A stretch of 64,000 nucleotides of DNA from Salinimicrobium profundisediminis (GCF_026241755.1 NZ_JAPJDA010000018.1:31595-95594); one strand, 5' to 3'; counted from the first letter of the stretch, positions 7,889-17,010 are shown. Made by a program: numbers and translations. Notes: a model not told the origin generated them from the letters alone.

Positions 7889-8739
7889 AAAGCTTCAGCT
7901 CCACCAACAATTTCAAGAATTTCGTTGGTGATAGAAGCCTGTCTTGCTTTGTTGTAAGATAACTTCAGGGAATCTCTAAGTTCCTGTGCATTATCTGTTG
8001 CCTTGTGCATTGCAGTCATACGAGCCCCGTGTTCTGAAGCAAAAGAGTCACGCAGGGCTTTATAGACCTGCATTTTAAGAGATTTTGGAATAAGCTCCAT
8101 CACGATCTCCTCTTTTGAAGGTTCAAAAATGTAATCTAAGGTCACATTTTCATCTTTTTCAACAGGAACAATAGGCAAAAACTGCTCTACCTGCACTTCT
8201 TGAGTAGCGGCATTCTTAAACTGGTTGTACACCAAAACGATTCGGTCGAACCTGCCTTCTACAAAAAGGGTCATTAATTCTTTGGCAAGAGCTTCAGCAT
8301 TCTCAAAACTAAGGTCGTCATAAATAGCGGTCTCGGTTTTGTAGATGTTGAAAGTTTTCTTCAGAATATCATTTGCCTTTTTTCCTACGCTGTAGAATTC
8401 TACGCTTTTATCGCTGTAATCGCGGTTTGCAACGTATTTTGATGCTTTTACGATATTGGAATTAAAAGCACCTGCCAATCCACGATTCGAGGAAATTGCT
8501 ACCATAAGCACCTTGTTCACCTCACGTTGCTCGGCGTATTTGCTCGATTGGTCACTGTCTAGTGTCGCGCTGAGAGACTGAAGTAGTTCAGAAAGTTTTT
8601 CTGAATAAGGACGCATAGCGGTAATGGCATCCTGCGCCTTGCTCAACTTTGCAGCCGATACCATTTTCATGGCACTGGTGATCTGCATGGTTGAAGACAC
8701 CGAAGTAATCCTGCTTCTTAATTCTTTTAAATTGGCCAT
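7879..8739 (-). CDS. atpG: F1Fo ATP synthase gamma subunit
   Basis: A 286-residue gamma subunit, the central rotating stalk of F1. The N-terminal helix starts MANLKELRSRITSVSSTMQI with the conserved TSAMKMVSAAKL, and the C-terminal helix carries ASEHGARMTAMHKATDNA and SLKLSYNKARQASITNEILEIVGGA, as in all gamma subunits. The middle Rossmann-like part contains SNRGLAGAFN. Length is normal. It ends the cluster. It is normally next to atpA; here a small insertion with its own gene separates them. The stop codon lies inside the downstream palindromic repeat. Confidence 0.97.
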   Translation of the reverse strand: MANLKELRSRITSVSSTMQITSAMKMVSAAKLSKAQDAITAMRPYSEKLSELLQSLSATLDSDQSSKYAEQREVNKVLMVAISSNRGLAGAFNSNIVKASKYVANRDYSDKSVEFYSVGKKANDILKKTFNIYKTETAIYDDLSFENAEALAKELMTLFVEGRFDRIVLVYNQFKNAATQEVQVEQFLPIVPVEKDENVTLDYIFEPSKEEIVMELIPKSLKMQVYKALRDSFASEHGARMTAMHKATDNAQELRDSLKLSYNKARQASITNEILEIVGGAEALNK

Positions 8740-8745
8740 TCTTTT

Positions 8746-9132
8746 TAGTTATGAGTTAAGAGTTGAGAGTTATGAGTTTTTTATTATTGAAACTATAATT
8801 CTTATCAACTCTTCACACTTAGCAATTAAAATTTTGCAATCAATATCCGAAGTTGCCTCTATTAGCTCTAACCAATATTTGGTTTCGTCGGCCTCTTTTA
8901 AAGCAATACCGAATTTGTTTTTAAAATCTTTTGTACTTACTCCCCTTTGTGCTTCTCTAACATTGGCTCCAATACTAGTTCCACTTTTTAAAAGCTGGGA
9001 AGCCAGCTCAAATTCATTTCGTTTTTTCAAGGACCGGGTAAAGAGAACGATATCACAAGCAAACTGGAAACTTTTAATCCGAACCGGGCTATTTTCCAAT
9101 TTGCTCATAACTCAAAACTTTTAACTCTGCAC
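8746..9132. mobile_element. Candidate minimal cassette carrying a four-helix-bundle gene
   Basis: The spacer between atpA and atpG holds one gene bracketed by a perfect 10-bp inverted repeat, GAGTTATGAG at 8767-8776 and CTCATAACTC at 9104-9113. The gene's stop codon lies in the first arm and its start codon in the second. Extra degenerate GAGTT units continue outwards on both sides (AGTTATGAGTTAAGAGTT on the left, AAAACTTTTAACTC on the right). There is no transposase. Mobility is inferred from the fitted boundaries and from the location inside a conserved operon. Confidence 0.5.
8770..9108 (-). CDS. Four-helix-bundle protein (S23 / bAvd-like family)
   Basis: A 112-residue, wholly helical protein. 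Family marks are the N-terminal SFQFACDIVLFTRSL helix, FELASQLLKSGTSIGANVREA in the second helix, and FGIALKEADETKYWLELI in the third. This is the family first seen in intervening sequences of 23S rRNA genes (S23) and related to the accessory protein Avd of diversity-generating retroelements. Members form homopentamers that bind nucleic acid; the role of stand-alone copies is unknown. It lies between atpA and atpG on the same strand, so it is probably carried by the atp transcript. No reverse transcriptase or variable repeat is nearby, which argues against a retroelement role here. Confidence 0.9.
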   Translation of the reverse strand: MSKLENSPVRIKSFQFACDIVLFTRSLKKRNEFELASQLLKSGTSIGANVREAQRGVSTKDFKNKFGIALKEADETKYWLELIEATSDIDCKILIAKCEELIRIIVSIIKNS

Positions 9133-9139
9133 TTGCATA

Positions 9140-10720
9140 CTACTTTTTATATTTAGCTGAAATCTCCTTAGCTACGTTTGTAAGCGTGTCGGTGAGTTCA
9201 TCTGTATACTTACCTGCTTTTAGTTGATCAAGTACATCTCTGTGCTTGGCATCAAGATATTCCAGGTAATCTTTTTCAAATTCTCTTACTTTCTCTACAG
9301 GAACGTTTCTCAACAGGTTCTTGGAACCGGCAAAGATAATCGCGATTTGGTTCTCTACAGGATAAGGGTTGTTCTCAGCCTGCTTAAGGATCTCCACGTT
9401 ACGCTTACCTTTTTCGATCACATTCAATGTTGCAGGATCAAGGTCTGACCCGAACTTGGCAAATGCTTCCAATTCACGGAACTGTGCCTGGTCAAGTTTA
9501 AGTGTACCGGCAACTTTCTTCATCGACTTGATCTGCGCGGCACCACCCACACGTGATACAGAGATACCCACGTTAATTGCAGGACGCACCCCAGAGTTAA
9601 AAAGATCGGATGTTAAGAAGATCTGCCCATCGGTAATTGAGATCACGTTGGTTGGGATATACGCCGAAACGTCACCCGCCTGTGTCTCAATAAGAGGAAG
9701 TGCGGTAAGCGATCCTCCACCTTTTACTTTGTCTTTCAAAACATCAGGAAGATCGTTCATGTTCTTCGCGATACTATCATCAGCAATCACTTTTGCAGCA
9801 CGCTCAAGCAATCTTGAGTGAAGGAAGAAAACGTCTCCAGGATATGCCTCACGCCCCGGTGGACGTCTTAGAAGCAAAGATACCTCACGGTAAGCAACAG
9901 CCTGCTTTGAAAGATCATCATAAACGATCAATGCAGGACGACCTGTATCTCTAAAATACTCACCAATCGCAGCACCTGCAAATGGAGCATAAACCTGCAT
10001 AGGAGCAGGATCGGATGCGTTTGCAGCTACGATAGTGGTATAGGCAAGAGCTCCTTTATCTTCAAGGGTCTTGGCGATACCTGCCACAGTAGAGGCTTTT
10101 TGCCCTACAGCAACATATATACAATAAACAGGTTCCCCTGCATCGTAGAATTCTTTTTGATTTAGAATAGTATCGATAACCACTGTTGTCTTACCAGTTT
10201 GACGGTCACCAATTACAAGCTCCCGCTGTCCACGACCAATTGGTACCATGGCATCGATAGACTTAATTCCTGTTTGAAGCGGCTCGGTTACCGGCTGACG
10301 GTAAATTACCCCCGGTGCCTTACGCTCTAATGGCATTTGGAATGTCTCACCCTGTATTGGTCCTTTTCCATCGATAGGCTGCCCAAGCGTGTCTACAACC
10401 CGTCCAACAATTCCTTCTCCCACATTGATAGAAGCAATACGCTGAGTTCTCTTAACGGTTGCTCCTTCTTTTACCTGTTTGTATGGACCTAATAGTACTA
10501 CCCCAACATTGTCTTCTTCAAGGTTAAGTACAATTCCTTCCAATCCGCCTTCAAATTCAACTAACTCCCCGTATTGTGCATTGGAAAGTCCATAGACGTT
10601 AGCGATACCATCCCCAATATTGAGAACTGTACCAACTTCGTCAAGGGAAGCCTTAGCCTCAAACCCGGAAAGCTGTTTCTTTAATATTGCTGATACTTCA
10701 GCCGGATTAATTTCTGCCAT
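9140..10720 (-). CDS. atpA: F1Fo ATP synthase alpha subunit
   Basis: A 526-residue F1 alpha subunit. The beta-barrel domain spans about 25-95, followed by the nucleotide-binding domain with the P-loop GDRQTGKTT near residue 170 and the family signature [17 protein letters not shown] near 365, then a C-terminal helical domain. Alpha subunits bind ATP non-catalytically and form the hexamer with beta. The beta gene (atpD) is not in the window, nor is atpC; in many Bacteroidota these two sit at a separate locus. It follows atpH by 44 nt. Confidence 0.98.
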   Translation of the reverse strand: MAEINPAEVSAILKKQLSGFEAKASLDEVGTVLNIGDGIANVYGLSNAQYGELVEFEGGLEGIVLNLEEDNVGVVLLGPYKQVKEGATVKRTQRIASINVGEGIVGRVVDTLGQPIDGKGPIQGETFQMPLERKAPGVIYRQPVTEPLQTGIKSIDAMVPIGRGQRELVIGDRQTGKTTVVIDTILNQKEFYDAGEPVYCIYVAVGQKASTVAGIAKTLEDKGALAYTTIVAANASDPAPMQVYAPFAGAAIGEYFRDTGRPALIVYDDLSKQAVAYREVSLLLRRPPGREAYPGDVFFLHSRLLERAAKVIADDSIAKNMNDLPDVLKDKVKGGGSLTALPLIETQAGDVSAYIPTNVISITDGQIFLTSDLFNSGVRPAINVGISVSRVGGAAQIKSMKKVAGTLKLDQAQFRELEAFAKFGSDLDPATLNVIEKGKRNVEILKQAENNPYPVENQIAIIFAGSKNLLRNVPVEKVREFEKDYLEYLDAKHRDVLDQLKAGKYTDELTDTLTNVAKEISAKYKK

Positions 10721-10764
10721 AATTATTTAGAATAAAATGCTACGCCCAGGCGCAGCGGTTTTAA

Positions 10765-11319
10765 TTAAATTTTTGCTACGTATGTATTGTTCTGTAATTC
10801 TCTTTTGAGACCTGTAAGCTGCGACTTCACACTTCCGTTATATTGGATGTCACCCACTCTTAAGATAAACCCGCCAATGATGCTCTCATCAACAATGTTC
10901 TCAATCTTAGCCTCATTTCCTGTTAGTTCCTTTACTTTTTGCTGAATCTTTGCCTCAAGTGCAGGAGTAAGCGGAATAGCCGTTGTAACCTTCGCTACAT
11001 GTACTCCGTTCATCTCGTCATAAAGACGCTCATAACTTGATGCAACCAAAGGAAGGATGTTCAAACGATTGTTCTCAATTAGGATCTCAAATAATCCTGA
11101 AGTAACGCCATTCACAGATTTAAAGATCTCTAAAAGGGCATTTTTCTTCATGGTATTTTTCACCACAGGGCTCTTCAAAAAAGCCTGGAGCTCTTCACTA
11201 TCCTGTATAGTCTTACTAATAAGAACCATATCGGCGTTTACCTCTCCAGTAACATTTTTGTCTTGCGCCAGGCTCAAAAGGGCTTTGGCATATCTCGCTG
11301 CTGCTCTACTTCCCTGCAT
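10765..11319 (-). CDS. atpH: F1Fo ATP synthase delta subunit
   Basis: A 184-residue delta (OSCP) subunit linking the peripheral stalk to the top of F1. It starts GSRAAARYAKALLSLAQDKN, the usual first helix, and ends with the conserved GFILRVGDIQYNGSVKSQL segment. N-terminal six-helix domain at about 1-105, C-terminal domain after that. It starts 4 nt after the atpF stop and is followed by atpA, so it is a normal member of the cluster. Nothing unusual is seen. Confidence 0.95.
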   Translation of the reverse strand: MQGSRAAARYAKALLSLAQDKNVTGEVNADMVLISKTIQDSEELQAFLKSPVVKNTMKKNALLEIFKSVNGVTSGLFEILIENNRLNILPLVASSYERLYDEMNGVHVAKVTTAIPLTPALEAKIQQKVKELTGNEAKIENIVDESIIGGFILRVGDIQYNGSVKSQLTGLKRELQNNTYVAKI

Positions 11320-11323
11320 CTTC

Positions 11324-11824
11324 TTAGTTTAAGGTAACATCATCAAGCATGTCTTCTACCAGCTTTTCTTGTTTGCCTTTGGAAGAAAGCTCTTCTCTTA
11401 CCATTTTCTCGGCAATTTGAACAGATAGGGTAGCCACCTGATTCTTGATATCGGCCAGCGCTGAATTCTTCTCATTCTGAATAGTCGCTTTTGCCTGCTG
11501 GATCATTTTCTCACCTTCTTTCTGGGCATCTTCTTTAGCTTCAGAAATCATTTTTTCTTTGATCTCTCTTGCCTCTTTGATCATAGCATCACGCTCCATA
11601 CGGGCTTCCTGCAATAACTTCTCGTTATCGGCCTGAAGGTTTTGCATTTCCTTACGCGCATTTTCAGCCGAATCTAGGGCATCCTGTATTCCCTGCTCCC
11701 TTTCATTCAGAGCATCTAATATAGGTTTCCATGCAAATTTTGCTAATAAGGCAACCAGCACAACTAAGATAATGATCTGCCAGAAAAACAATCCAAAAGA
11801 AAAATCGTTGACTAACTTTTCCAT
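11324..11824 (-). CDS. atpF: F1Fo ATP synthase b subunit
   Basis: A 166-residue peripheral stalk subunit. One membrane helix (FGLFFWQIIILVVLVALLAK, about 10-29) is followed by a long charged coiled coil rich in A/E/K/Q to the C-terminus. The LNEREQGIQDALDSAENAR region is typical of bacterial b subunits. Two copies form the stator connecting a in the membrane to delta on F1. It lies 89 nt downstream of atpE and 4 nt upstream of atpH. Length and features are normal. Confidence 0.96.
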   Translation of the reverse strand: MEKLVNDFSFGLFFWQIIILVVLVALLAKFAWKPILDALNEREQGIQDALDSAENARKEMQNLQADNEKLLQEARMERDAMIKEAREIKEKMISEAKEDAQKEGEKMIQQAKATIQNEKNSALADIKNQVATLSVQIAEKMVREELSSKGKQEKLVEDMLDDVTLN

Positions 11825-11913
11825 ATTCTATCTTATTTCTTCTATTGTTTAATTTTTAAATAATTCAAGCCTTGCAGCCAACCGCTGCAAAGCCTGAAGT
11901 TCTTTCTGATTGA

Positions 11914-12111
11914 TTATACTGCAAAAAGAGCAGCAAAAGCAACACCTTCCAAAAGTGCAGCGATGATAATCATTGCAGTTTGGATTTTACCGGCAGCTTC
12001 TGGCTGACGTGCAATTCCTTCCATTGCAGCGCTACCAATCTTACCAAGACCAAAACCAGCTCCAATAATAATTAAACCAGCTCCAATCAAATCTAAATTT
12101 AAGGCTTCCAT
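11914..12111 (-). CDS. atpE: F1Fo ATP synthase c subunit
   Basis: A 65-residue hairpin of two membrane helices forming the rotor ring. The polar loop carries the conserved RQP (residues 35-37), and the ion-binding carboxylate is Glu55 in ALLEGVAF. Residues around it (GVAF after Glu, no nearby Gln/Ser pattern typical of sodium-binding c rings) point to proton coupling, though this is a judgement from motifs. The glycine-rich first helix IGAGFGLGKIGSA is normal. It lies between atpB and atpF. Confidence 0.96.
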   Translation of the reverse strand: MEALNLDLIGAGLIIIGAGFGLGKIGSAAMEGIARQPEAAGKIQTAMIIIAALLEGVAFAALFAV

Positions 12112-12154
12112 ACTTACTTATTAAAAATTAAACTTACTCTTAAATGTGTTTATA

Positions 12155-13267
12155 TTATACTACGGGAATATCTTCATTGTCGGCAGGGTGATGATCATCA
12201 TGCTCTTCAACCGCCATCCCTATGTAAAGGGCGCTAAGCAGGGTGAAGATATATGCCTGTAAAAAAGCTACCAGTAATTCAATTATAGAAATGAAAATAG
12301 TGAACCCAAAGAAAGCAGGTCCTGCGATCCAATTCTGGAATACCACGATCAATCCAAGAAGGGTCATAATAATCACGTGCCCTGCAGTCATGTTCGCAAA
12401 AAGTCGGATCATTAGGGCAAATGGCTTTGTGAACATCCCCAGCACTTCGATTGGTGCAAGGATGATCTTCATAGGCCACGGCACTCCCGGCATCCAGAAA
12501 ATGTGTTTCCAGTAATCCTTATTTCCGCTGAACTGAACAATGAAAAATGTGATCAACGCCAAAGCCATGGTCACCGCGATATTCCCGGTCACGTTCACAC
12601 CAAGTGGCGTCATTCCCAAAAGGTTAAGGATCCAGATAAAAAAGAAAACTGTTAATAAAAATCCGGTATATTTTCTATAGTTCTTCCCGATGTTGGGTTT
12701 CGCTATCTCATCACGCACATACAATACAAGAGGCTCAAGCACTCTTCCTGACCCTTTTGGAATCTTACGGCTCTTATACTGTCGTGCCAAACCTCCAAAT
12801 ACAAGAAGCATTAGAATACTCACAACCAACATATAAAGTACATTCTTGGTTATAGAGAAATCAAGCGGACGTTCATTTGAAGGAAATCCATTCTCACCAT
12901 AGGTGATAGTACCCTCGGCATCAGTTTTATAGATCTTAGAATGATAAAGACGGTAATGTTGACCATCAATTACAGCAAGGTCTTCTCCATGATGGAATTT
13001 TCCTGAAGAAAAAACCTTCAACCCATCATCCCAAAGGATCACAGGAAGCGAAAAACCATAATGTGCGCCGGTTTCCCCGTCAGAAAAGAAATTTACATAA
13101 TGAGAATCTGCAAGGTGATGATCAATATAATCCTTAATTTCCTCTTCGGTATTGACCTTTGCATCGCCCCCTTCCTGAGGCTCTTTTGCAGTAAATGCCT
13201 GTGAACTAATACTCACAAACATTAAAAGACAGGCTAATAAAAACTTCGCAACGTTTTCCTTTTGCAT
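12155..13267 (-). CDS. atpB: F1Fo ATP synthase a subunit, with periplasmic N-terminal extension
   Basis: A 370-residue a subunit, about 120 residues longer than the enterobacterial type. Residues 1-25 form a signal-like helix, 30-130 a soluble region (HLADSHYVNFF, HYGFSLPVILWDDG), and 140-355 hold the membrane core. The essential arginine is in FALMIRLFANMTAGH, and a His/Asp-rich tail ends the protein. An extended N-terminus of this sort is common in Bacteroidota a subunits. It forms the proton half-channels against the c ring. A candidate promoter lies 34-41 nt upstream. Confidence 0.96.
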   Translation of the reverse strand: MQKENVAKFLLACLLMFVSISSQAFTAKEPQEGGDAKVNTEEEIKDYIDHHLADSHYVNFFSDGETGAHYGFSLPVILWDDGLKVFSSGKFHHGEDLAVIDGQHYRLYHSKIYKTDAEGTITYGENGFPSNERPLDFSITKNVLYMLVVSILMLLVFGGLARQYKSRKIPKGSGRVLEPLVLYVRDEIAKPNIGKNYRKYTGFLLTVFFFIWILNLLGMTPLGVNVTGNIAVTMALALITFFIVQFSGNKDYWKHIFWMPGVPWPMKIILAPIEVLGMFTKPFALMIRLFANMTAGHVIIMTLLGLIVVFQNWIAGPAFFGFTIFISIIELLVAFLQAYIFTLLSALYIGMAVEEHDDHHPADNEDIPVV

Positions 13268-13300
13268 TTTCGGGTGAATTACAGTCCTTTAATTTGGCTG

Positions 13301-13308
13301 CAAATGTA
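13301..13308 (-). promoter_or_regulatory. Candidate -7 box for atpB
   Basis: TACATTTG on the minus strand matches the Bacteroidota -7 consensus TAnnTTTG. It stands 34 nt before the atpB start in a 106-bp gap, while other genes of the cluster are tightly packed. The -33 side is a T-run rather than a clear TTG. Confidence 0.45.
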
Positions 13309-13373
13309 CATAATTATATAAAAAAACACAGCCTATGTTTCGTAATTGTTTTTTTGCCCTGTACTCGCCCTAA

Positions 13374-13778
13374 TTATCTGTCTTTCGAGAAGTTAGTTCG
13401 GTTGAGGATTTTCGCGATATAGATAATTTCCACCACCACAGAAAGCGCATAAGGAACAAAAAAATGTAAAAAGACAGATTTGTCCAGGTCAAATCCTGAA
13501 GTCTTGATGAGGAAATAAAAGATTCCCAGCTTCACCATACCACTAATAAGAAATATAAATCCGAGTTGCTCTTTGAGGTGTGAGCTGGCTAAAATAATGG
13601 TAGAGGTAAAAAGCAGTGTGATGCCCACACAAAACTTATAAGCGAAATTTACAAGCTCCAGAGTTTGCCGCGAGAAATAGGAAGTGACAACAAAATAATG
13701 GATCCCATAGCTCAATCCCGCAACAAGAAAAAGAAGGAGGACAAACCTGAAAAGATCTTTAAAAATAAGAGGATTCAA
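13374..13778 (-). CDS. DUF6168-type membrane protein of the atp cluster
   Basis: A 134-residue protein with four hydrophobic helices (about 8-28, 42-65, 70-92, 100-125) and a basic end. Its place between an AtpZ-like gene and atpB, and its size, match the flavobacterial DUF6168 family; it may be a functional counterpart of AtpI (ATP synthase protein I), which helps c-ring assembly or ion supply. That role is inference from position. Its start overlaps the AtpZ stop by 4 nt. Confidence 0.7.
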   Translation of the reverse strand: MNPLIFKDLFRFVLLLFLVAGLSYGIHYFVVTSYFSRQTLELVNFAYKFCVGITLLFTSTIILASSHLKEQLGFIFLISGMVKLGIFYFLIKTSGFDLDKSVFLHFFVPYALSVVVEIIYIAKILNRTNFSKDR

Positions 13779-14005
13779 TTGTTGTAACGTTTAAGCTGTT
13801 TTAAAACGACGTAAACTGAAGCTACCAGGCCAAAAAGTACAAAGCCTATAGTAAACCAGTTCTTTTCCATGGGGTATCTTTCATCCAGCTTTTTCCCTAT
13901 CCATGCACACAAAAAAATTGTGGCACCCATTTGAAAGGCAATCCCGGTAAATACCGCCCAGTTTTTAAGCTGACTGTTCTTGTTCTTTTCTTTCTCCTCT
14001 TTCAT
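13775..14005 (-). CDS. AtpZ/AtpI family protein
   Basis: A 76-residue protein with two membrane helices: WAVFTGIAFQMGATIFLCAWIG (about 16-37, with GKKLDERYP following) and FTIGFVLFGLVASVYVVLKQL. The GKKLDE motif after helix one and the charged N-terminus (KEEKEKNKN) mark the AtpZ/AtpI family found ahead of ATP synthase genes, where it is thought to assist c-ring assembly or magnesium/calcium supply. It overlaps the bactofilin gene by 41 nt and the next gene by 4 nt, so translation is probably coupled. Confidence 0.85.
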   Translation of the reverse strand: MKEEKEKNKNSQLKNWAVFTGIAFQMGATIFLCAWIGKKLDERYPMEKNWFTIGFVLFGLVASVYVVLKQLKRYNN

Positions 14006-14378
14006 TGTGAATCGCTTTCACGCCGCCACGCATGGTACAGGTGGCATTAAATGTTGCGCCCGGCTCTACGGCCAGCCTCGCAACTACGGCTTCCCCATCT
14101 ATAACAGCAGTACTTCTTAAGCTTAAGGTGCCCGTAATTTTCAGTTTTCCGTTGAATTTACCTTCAATATCGGCATTTTCGCAACTCAACTCTCCTGTTA
14201 CAAAACCATCTTTGCCAATAACTACTTTTCCGGGGGTTTTGACCGTTCCTTCCACATGCCCATCAATTCGAAAACAGCCTTTAGCTTCAATGTTTCCGGT
14301 AATTTTTGTGCCCTGGGAAATCTTGTTTTGTTCCTTGCTGTTTTCTTTTACCTGCTTTGCTTTTTCCTGCTTAAACAT
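13965..14378 (-). CDS. Bactofilin (polymer-forming cytoskeletal protein)
   Basis: A 137-residue protein with a short basic/polar head (about 1-22) and a right-handed beta-helix core of short repeats: GTKITGNIEAKGCFRIDGHV, then EGTVKTPGKVVIGKDG and DGEAVVARLAV. The core is typical of bactofilins, which form nucleotide-independent filaments used in cell shape, stalk or wall organisation. The start shares one base with the upstream sprE stop (TAATG), and its end overlaps the AtpZ gene by 41 nt. A specific link between bactofilin and ATP synthase is not known to me; co-transcription is inferred from packing. Confidence 0.93.
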   Translation of the reverse strand: MFKQEKAKQVKENSKEQNKISQGTKITGNIEAKGCFRIDGHVEGTVKTPGKVVIGKDGFVTGELSCENADIEGKFNGKLKITGTLSLRSTAVIDGEAVVARLAVEPGATFNATCTMRGGVKAIHNERGERKEQEQSA

Positions 14379-16909
14379 TAGGGTGAGGGGGAATTTAAAG
14401 TCTCTAAATAATTTTCTATGTTCTTATGGATCTGCACGATCCGGTAATTTGGGGTCGAAATATAGAAAGATTTTTCGTCAATAGCATACTTATCTTCCTC
14501 TTCAAGCCGTTGCGCAAATAAATTAGCTGCTGCTGCCGAAGAGAATCCATGTACTACTATAAAATCCTGATTGGAATTGTAAACGTCCCGTGAAACCTCT
14601 CCTGAATATCCAAATTCCTGAAGGGCATTTACAAGAGACTGCTGCAGGCTGTCAACATCCTTTTTTTCTTCCCTATTAACCGGAAATATTAACTTGAAGG
14701 AATTGCCGGAATTTTGAGGCACAAATTCAGCTGTCGCCATGGTAGGTAAAGCCCTGTCAATAATGTCCTGTGCTTTTTTACCCTCAACAGTTTGCGGATA
14801 ATTAAGAGCCACATAGTTGAGACTTTCTTTGTAAGCCTCAAATCCATAAAGCCTGCCTTCGGCCATCGCTTTTAGAAGCTCCAGTTTTGGAACAATTTCG
14901 TCTCCTGCAAACTGTTCAATTAAACGGTTACTTTTTACAATGACAGAGTCATATTTTTGATATTCATACCCAGCATACAGTTCTTCATAAATTGCTGTGG
15001 GGTTATTTTCATCCTGTAAAAGGCTTTCAGGGTTTGAAAGTATTGCCGCATACCGTGAATCGGGATAAGCCATCAGAATTTCAGTCTTAAGAGATTGTGC
15101 TTTTCCGGGCATTCCCAAATCTGAGTAAATTTTGTAGAGATTGTATTTTGCAGGCAACACCAATCTTTCCTCGGGCTGATTTGCCAATACAAATTCCAGT
15201 CTATCGGCCGCCAACTCATTTTCACTGAATTTTTCCCTATAGATCAATCCGAGTTGATAACTGGCAAAATTGAGATCCTTTTTAAGACTGTCTAATACCG
15301 CCACATCCTGTGGAATCTTACTTATATAAGTCTGCGGATCAAATTTTGGATCATTATCAATAAGATCGTTCACACCTTCAGTCGCAAGGTCTTCTCCCCC
15401 TCCGCTTATTCTGCGGGTACGCCAGTTATCGGCAAGTTCCCTGTCACCCCACAACCTGAAAAACTCCTGTTTTCCGAAGGCAACCACAGTAGGATTATAG
15501 AAGTAAAAAGAAGATCCCGGATTTGGCACACCGGGCATCGAAGGGCGTTTAGTCTCAAAAAATTCCTGAGCAGCCTGTTGTTGTTCAGGTTGTTCTATCG
15601 CATCAACAGCCGCTTCTCGCAATTGTGTGGTGTACCGGGTAAAGTAATCGAGTTGTTGGTCTTTGGTTAGAGAGGCCAAATGTAAAATACTATCGGCGTT
15701 CTGAGCCATTTTCTCATAATAGATCACATCGTCAAGATTGTCTCTCTTTCTCTTTATGAGGCGGTATTCCCTGCTATTATCGGGCAGCATTGTGAGCGTA
15801 CTGTCGTAGTAGGCGCCGGCAACCTCAAATTGGGCGGCATCAAAATTAATATTCCCCAGCGTTTGATAGTCTAAAGACTGCAGGTAGGTATTGCCTGAGG
15901 GAGTACGAAGGGAGCGATTGTAATAATCTATAGCCAATGCCACGGAATCCTGCTGATAATGAAATTCGGCCAGCTGGAAATAGATCTTATCAAGATACGG
16001 CCTGTTTTCGCGATTTCTTGCCATGGAATTGAGCTCCTCCAGTATCACAGCCTTATCCTGGGCTGTGGCATTGCTGTATTCAATTTGCCTGATCATGGCA
16101 TTGATCAGGTAAATGCGCGGTATTTTCCTGTTCAGGTCCACTACTCTATCAAAAGCGTAAGAAGCCCTGTCGCTTTTGCCCAGCACATCATATAACTGGC
16201 CTGTAATATACCAGTAGCGACCTTCTTTATCTTTAAAATCAGTTATTTCGGCAGCACGTTCAAGATGAGCTACAGCACTGTCGGGAGCATTGATGTTGAT
16301 ATATGCCTGGGCCAGCATTGCCGAAGCTTCGGCACGGTTAGCTTCCTCAAGGTTTTCAGTGTCGAGTATCTTCTTAAGGTTCTTTATGGCAAGTTCATCA
16401 AACTCCAGCCGCATATGGGTCTTTTCTCTCCAAATGCGCGCTTCATTGATGGTATTGCTAAGAGGATATTTATGAAGAATGTAATTGAATGCTTCCAGCG
16501 CAGGCACAAAGCGCTGATCATAGTACCGGGCTTTTCCCAATAACAGATACGCCTCATCTATCTGCGGATTATTCTCAGATCCTTCAATCAACATGGAGTG
16601 CCGTTGAATTGCCTTCACCGCTTTTTCTTCAGCTACGAGAAAGTTAGGGTTTGAGGTTTCTCCGGGAGCCATAACCTCATCACGAATTTCCATTCGTTCT
16701 ACCGGAAGAATCTGCCAGTAGTTGTCCCTATAGCTCTCATTAAGTGCCTCAATACCAAGATCAAGAGCGAGATTCCCGTTATAAAGCGTATTGTATTCGG
16801 CTGTTACGGCATGCCAGTTACGGTTCAGGAAAGTGTTCTTCTTTCTCGAGCAACCTGTTAAGGCAACCAACAGGAAAAAAATGGCAGTAACCTTTATAGA
16901 TAATTTCAA
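14378..16909 (-). CDS. sprE: SprE/PorW-type lipoprotein of the type IX secretion and gliding system
   Basis: An 843-residue lipoprotein (LTGC, Cys20) starting with the typical KKNTFLNRNWHAVTAEYN and YNGNLALDLGIEAL segments, followed by many TPR-like repeats (residues about 110-420 and 560-700). The final 100 residues hold a small alpha/beta domain ending in PNYRIVQIHKN. This matches SprE of Flavobacterium johnsoniae and PorW of Porphyromonas, needed for type IX secretion and gliding, probably in the periplasm. It heads the run leading into bactofilin and atp genes (TAATG junction). A minus-strand TATCTTTG box lies at 17011-17018, about 100 nt upstream. Confidence 0.92.
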   Translation of the reverse strand: MKLSIKVTAIFFLLVALTGCSRKKNTFLNRNWHAVTAEYNTLYNGNLALDLGIEALNESYRDNYWQILPVERMEIRDEVMAPGETSNPNFLVAEEKAVKAIQRHSMLIEGSENNPQIDEAYLLLGKARYYDQRFVPALEAFNYILHKYPLSNTINEARIWREKTHMRLEFDELAIKNLKKILDTENLEEANRAEASAMLAQAYININAPDSAVAHLERAAEITDFKDKEGRYWYITGQLYDVLGKSDRASYAFDRVVDLNRKIPRIYLINAMIRQIEYSNATAQDKAVILEELNSMARNRENRPYLDKIYFQLAEFHYQQDSVALAIDYYNRSLRTPSGNTYLQSLDYQTLGNINFDAAQFEVAGAYYDSTLTMLPDNSREYRLIKRKRDNLDDVIYYEKMAQNADSILHLASLTKDQQLDYFTRYTTQLREAAVDAIEQPEQQQAAQEFFETKRPSMPGVPNPGSSFYFYNPTVVAFGKQEFFRLWGDRELADNWRTRRISGGGEDLATEGVNDLIDNDPKFDPQTYISKIPQDVAVLDSLKKDLNFASYQLGLIYREKFSENELAADRLEFVLANQPEERLVLPAKYNLYKIYSDLGMPGKAQSLKTEILMAYPDSRYAAILSNPESLLQDENNPTAIYEELYAGYEYQKYDSVIVKSNRLIEQFAGDEIVPKLELLKAMAEGRLYGFEAYKESLNYVALNYPQTVEGKKAQDIIDRALPTMATAEFVPQNSGNSFKLIFPVNREEKKDVDSLQQSLVNALQEFGYSGEVSRDVYNSNQDFIVVHGFSSAAAANLFAQRLEEEDKYAIDEKSFYISTPNYRIVQIHKNIENYLETLNSPSP

Positions 16910-17010
16910 ATCAAGTGATCGTTCTTATTAGCAATAACTTATAACTGCTGTAATTATTATTGTGGCGGGTAAAAATAGCGAAAAAAAACCGGGATGTTAT
17001 GCCATTAAAT

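Noticed and set aside
8770..9108. Part of a diversity-generating retroelement because of the Avd-like family
   Set aside because: No reverse transcriptase, template repeat or variable repeat is present anywhere in the window.
8624..9124. 166-codon plus-strand frame over the atpG start and the four-helix-bundle gene
   Set aside because: It is antisense to two recognised minus-strand proteins and has no family features.
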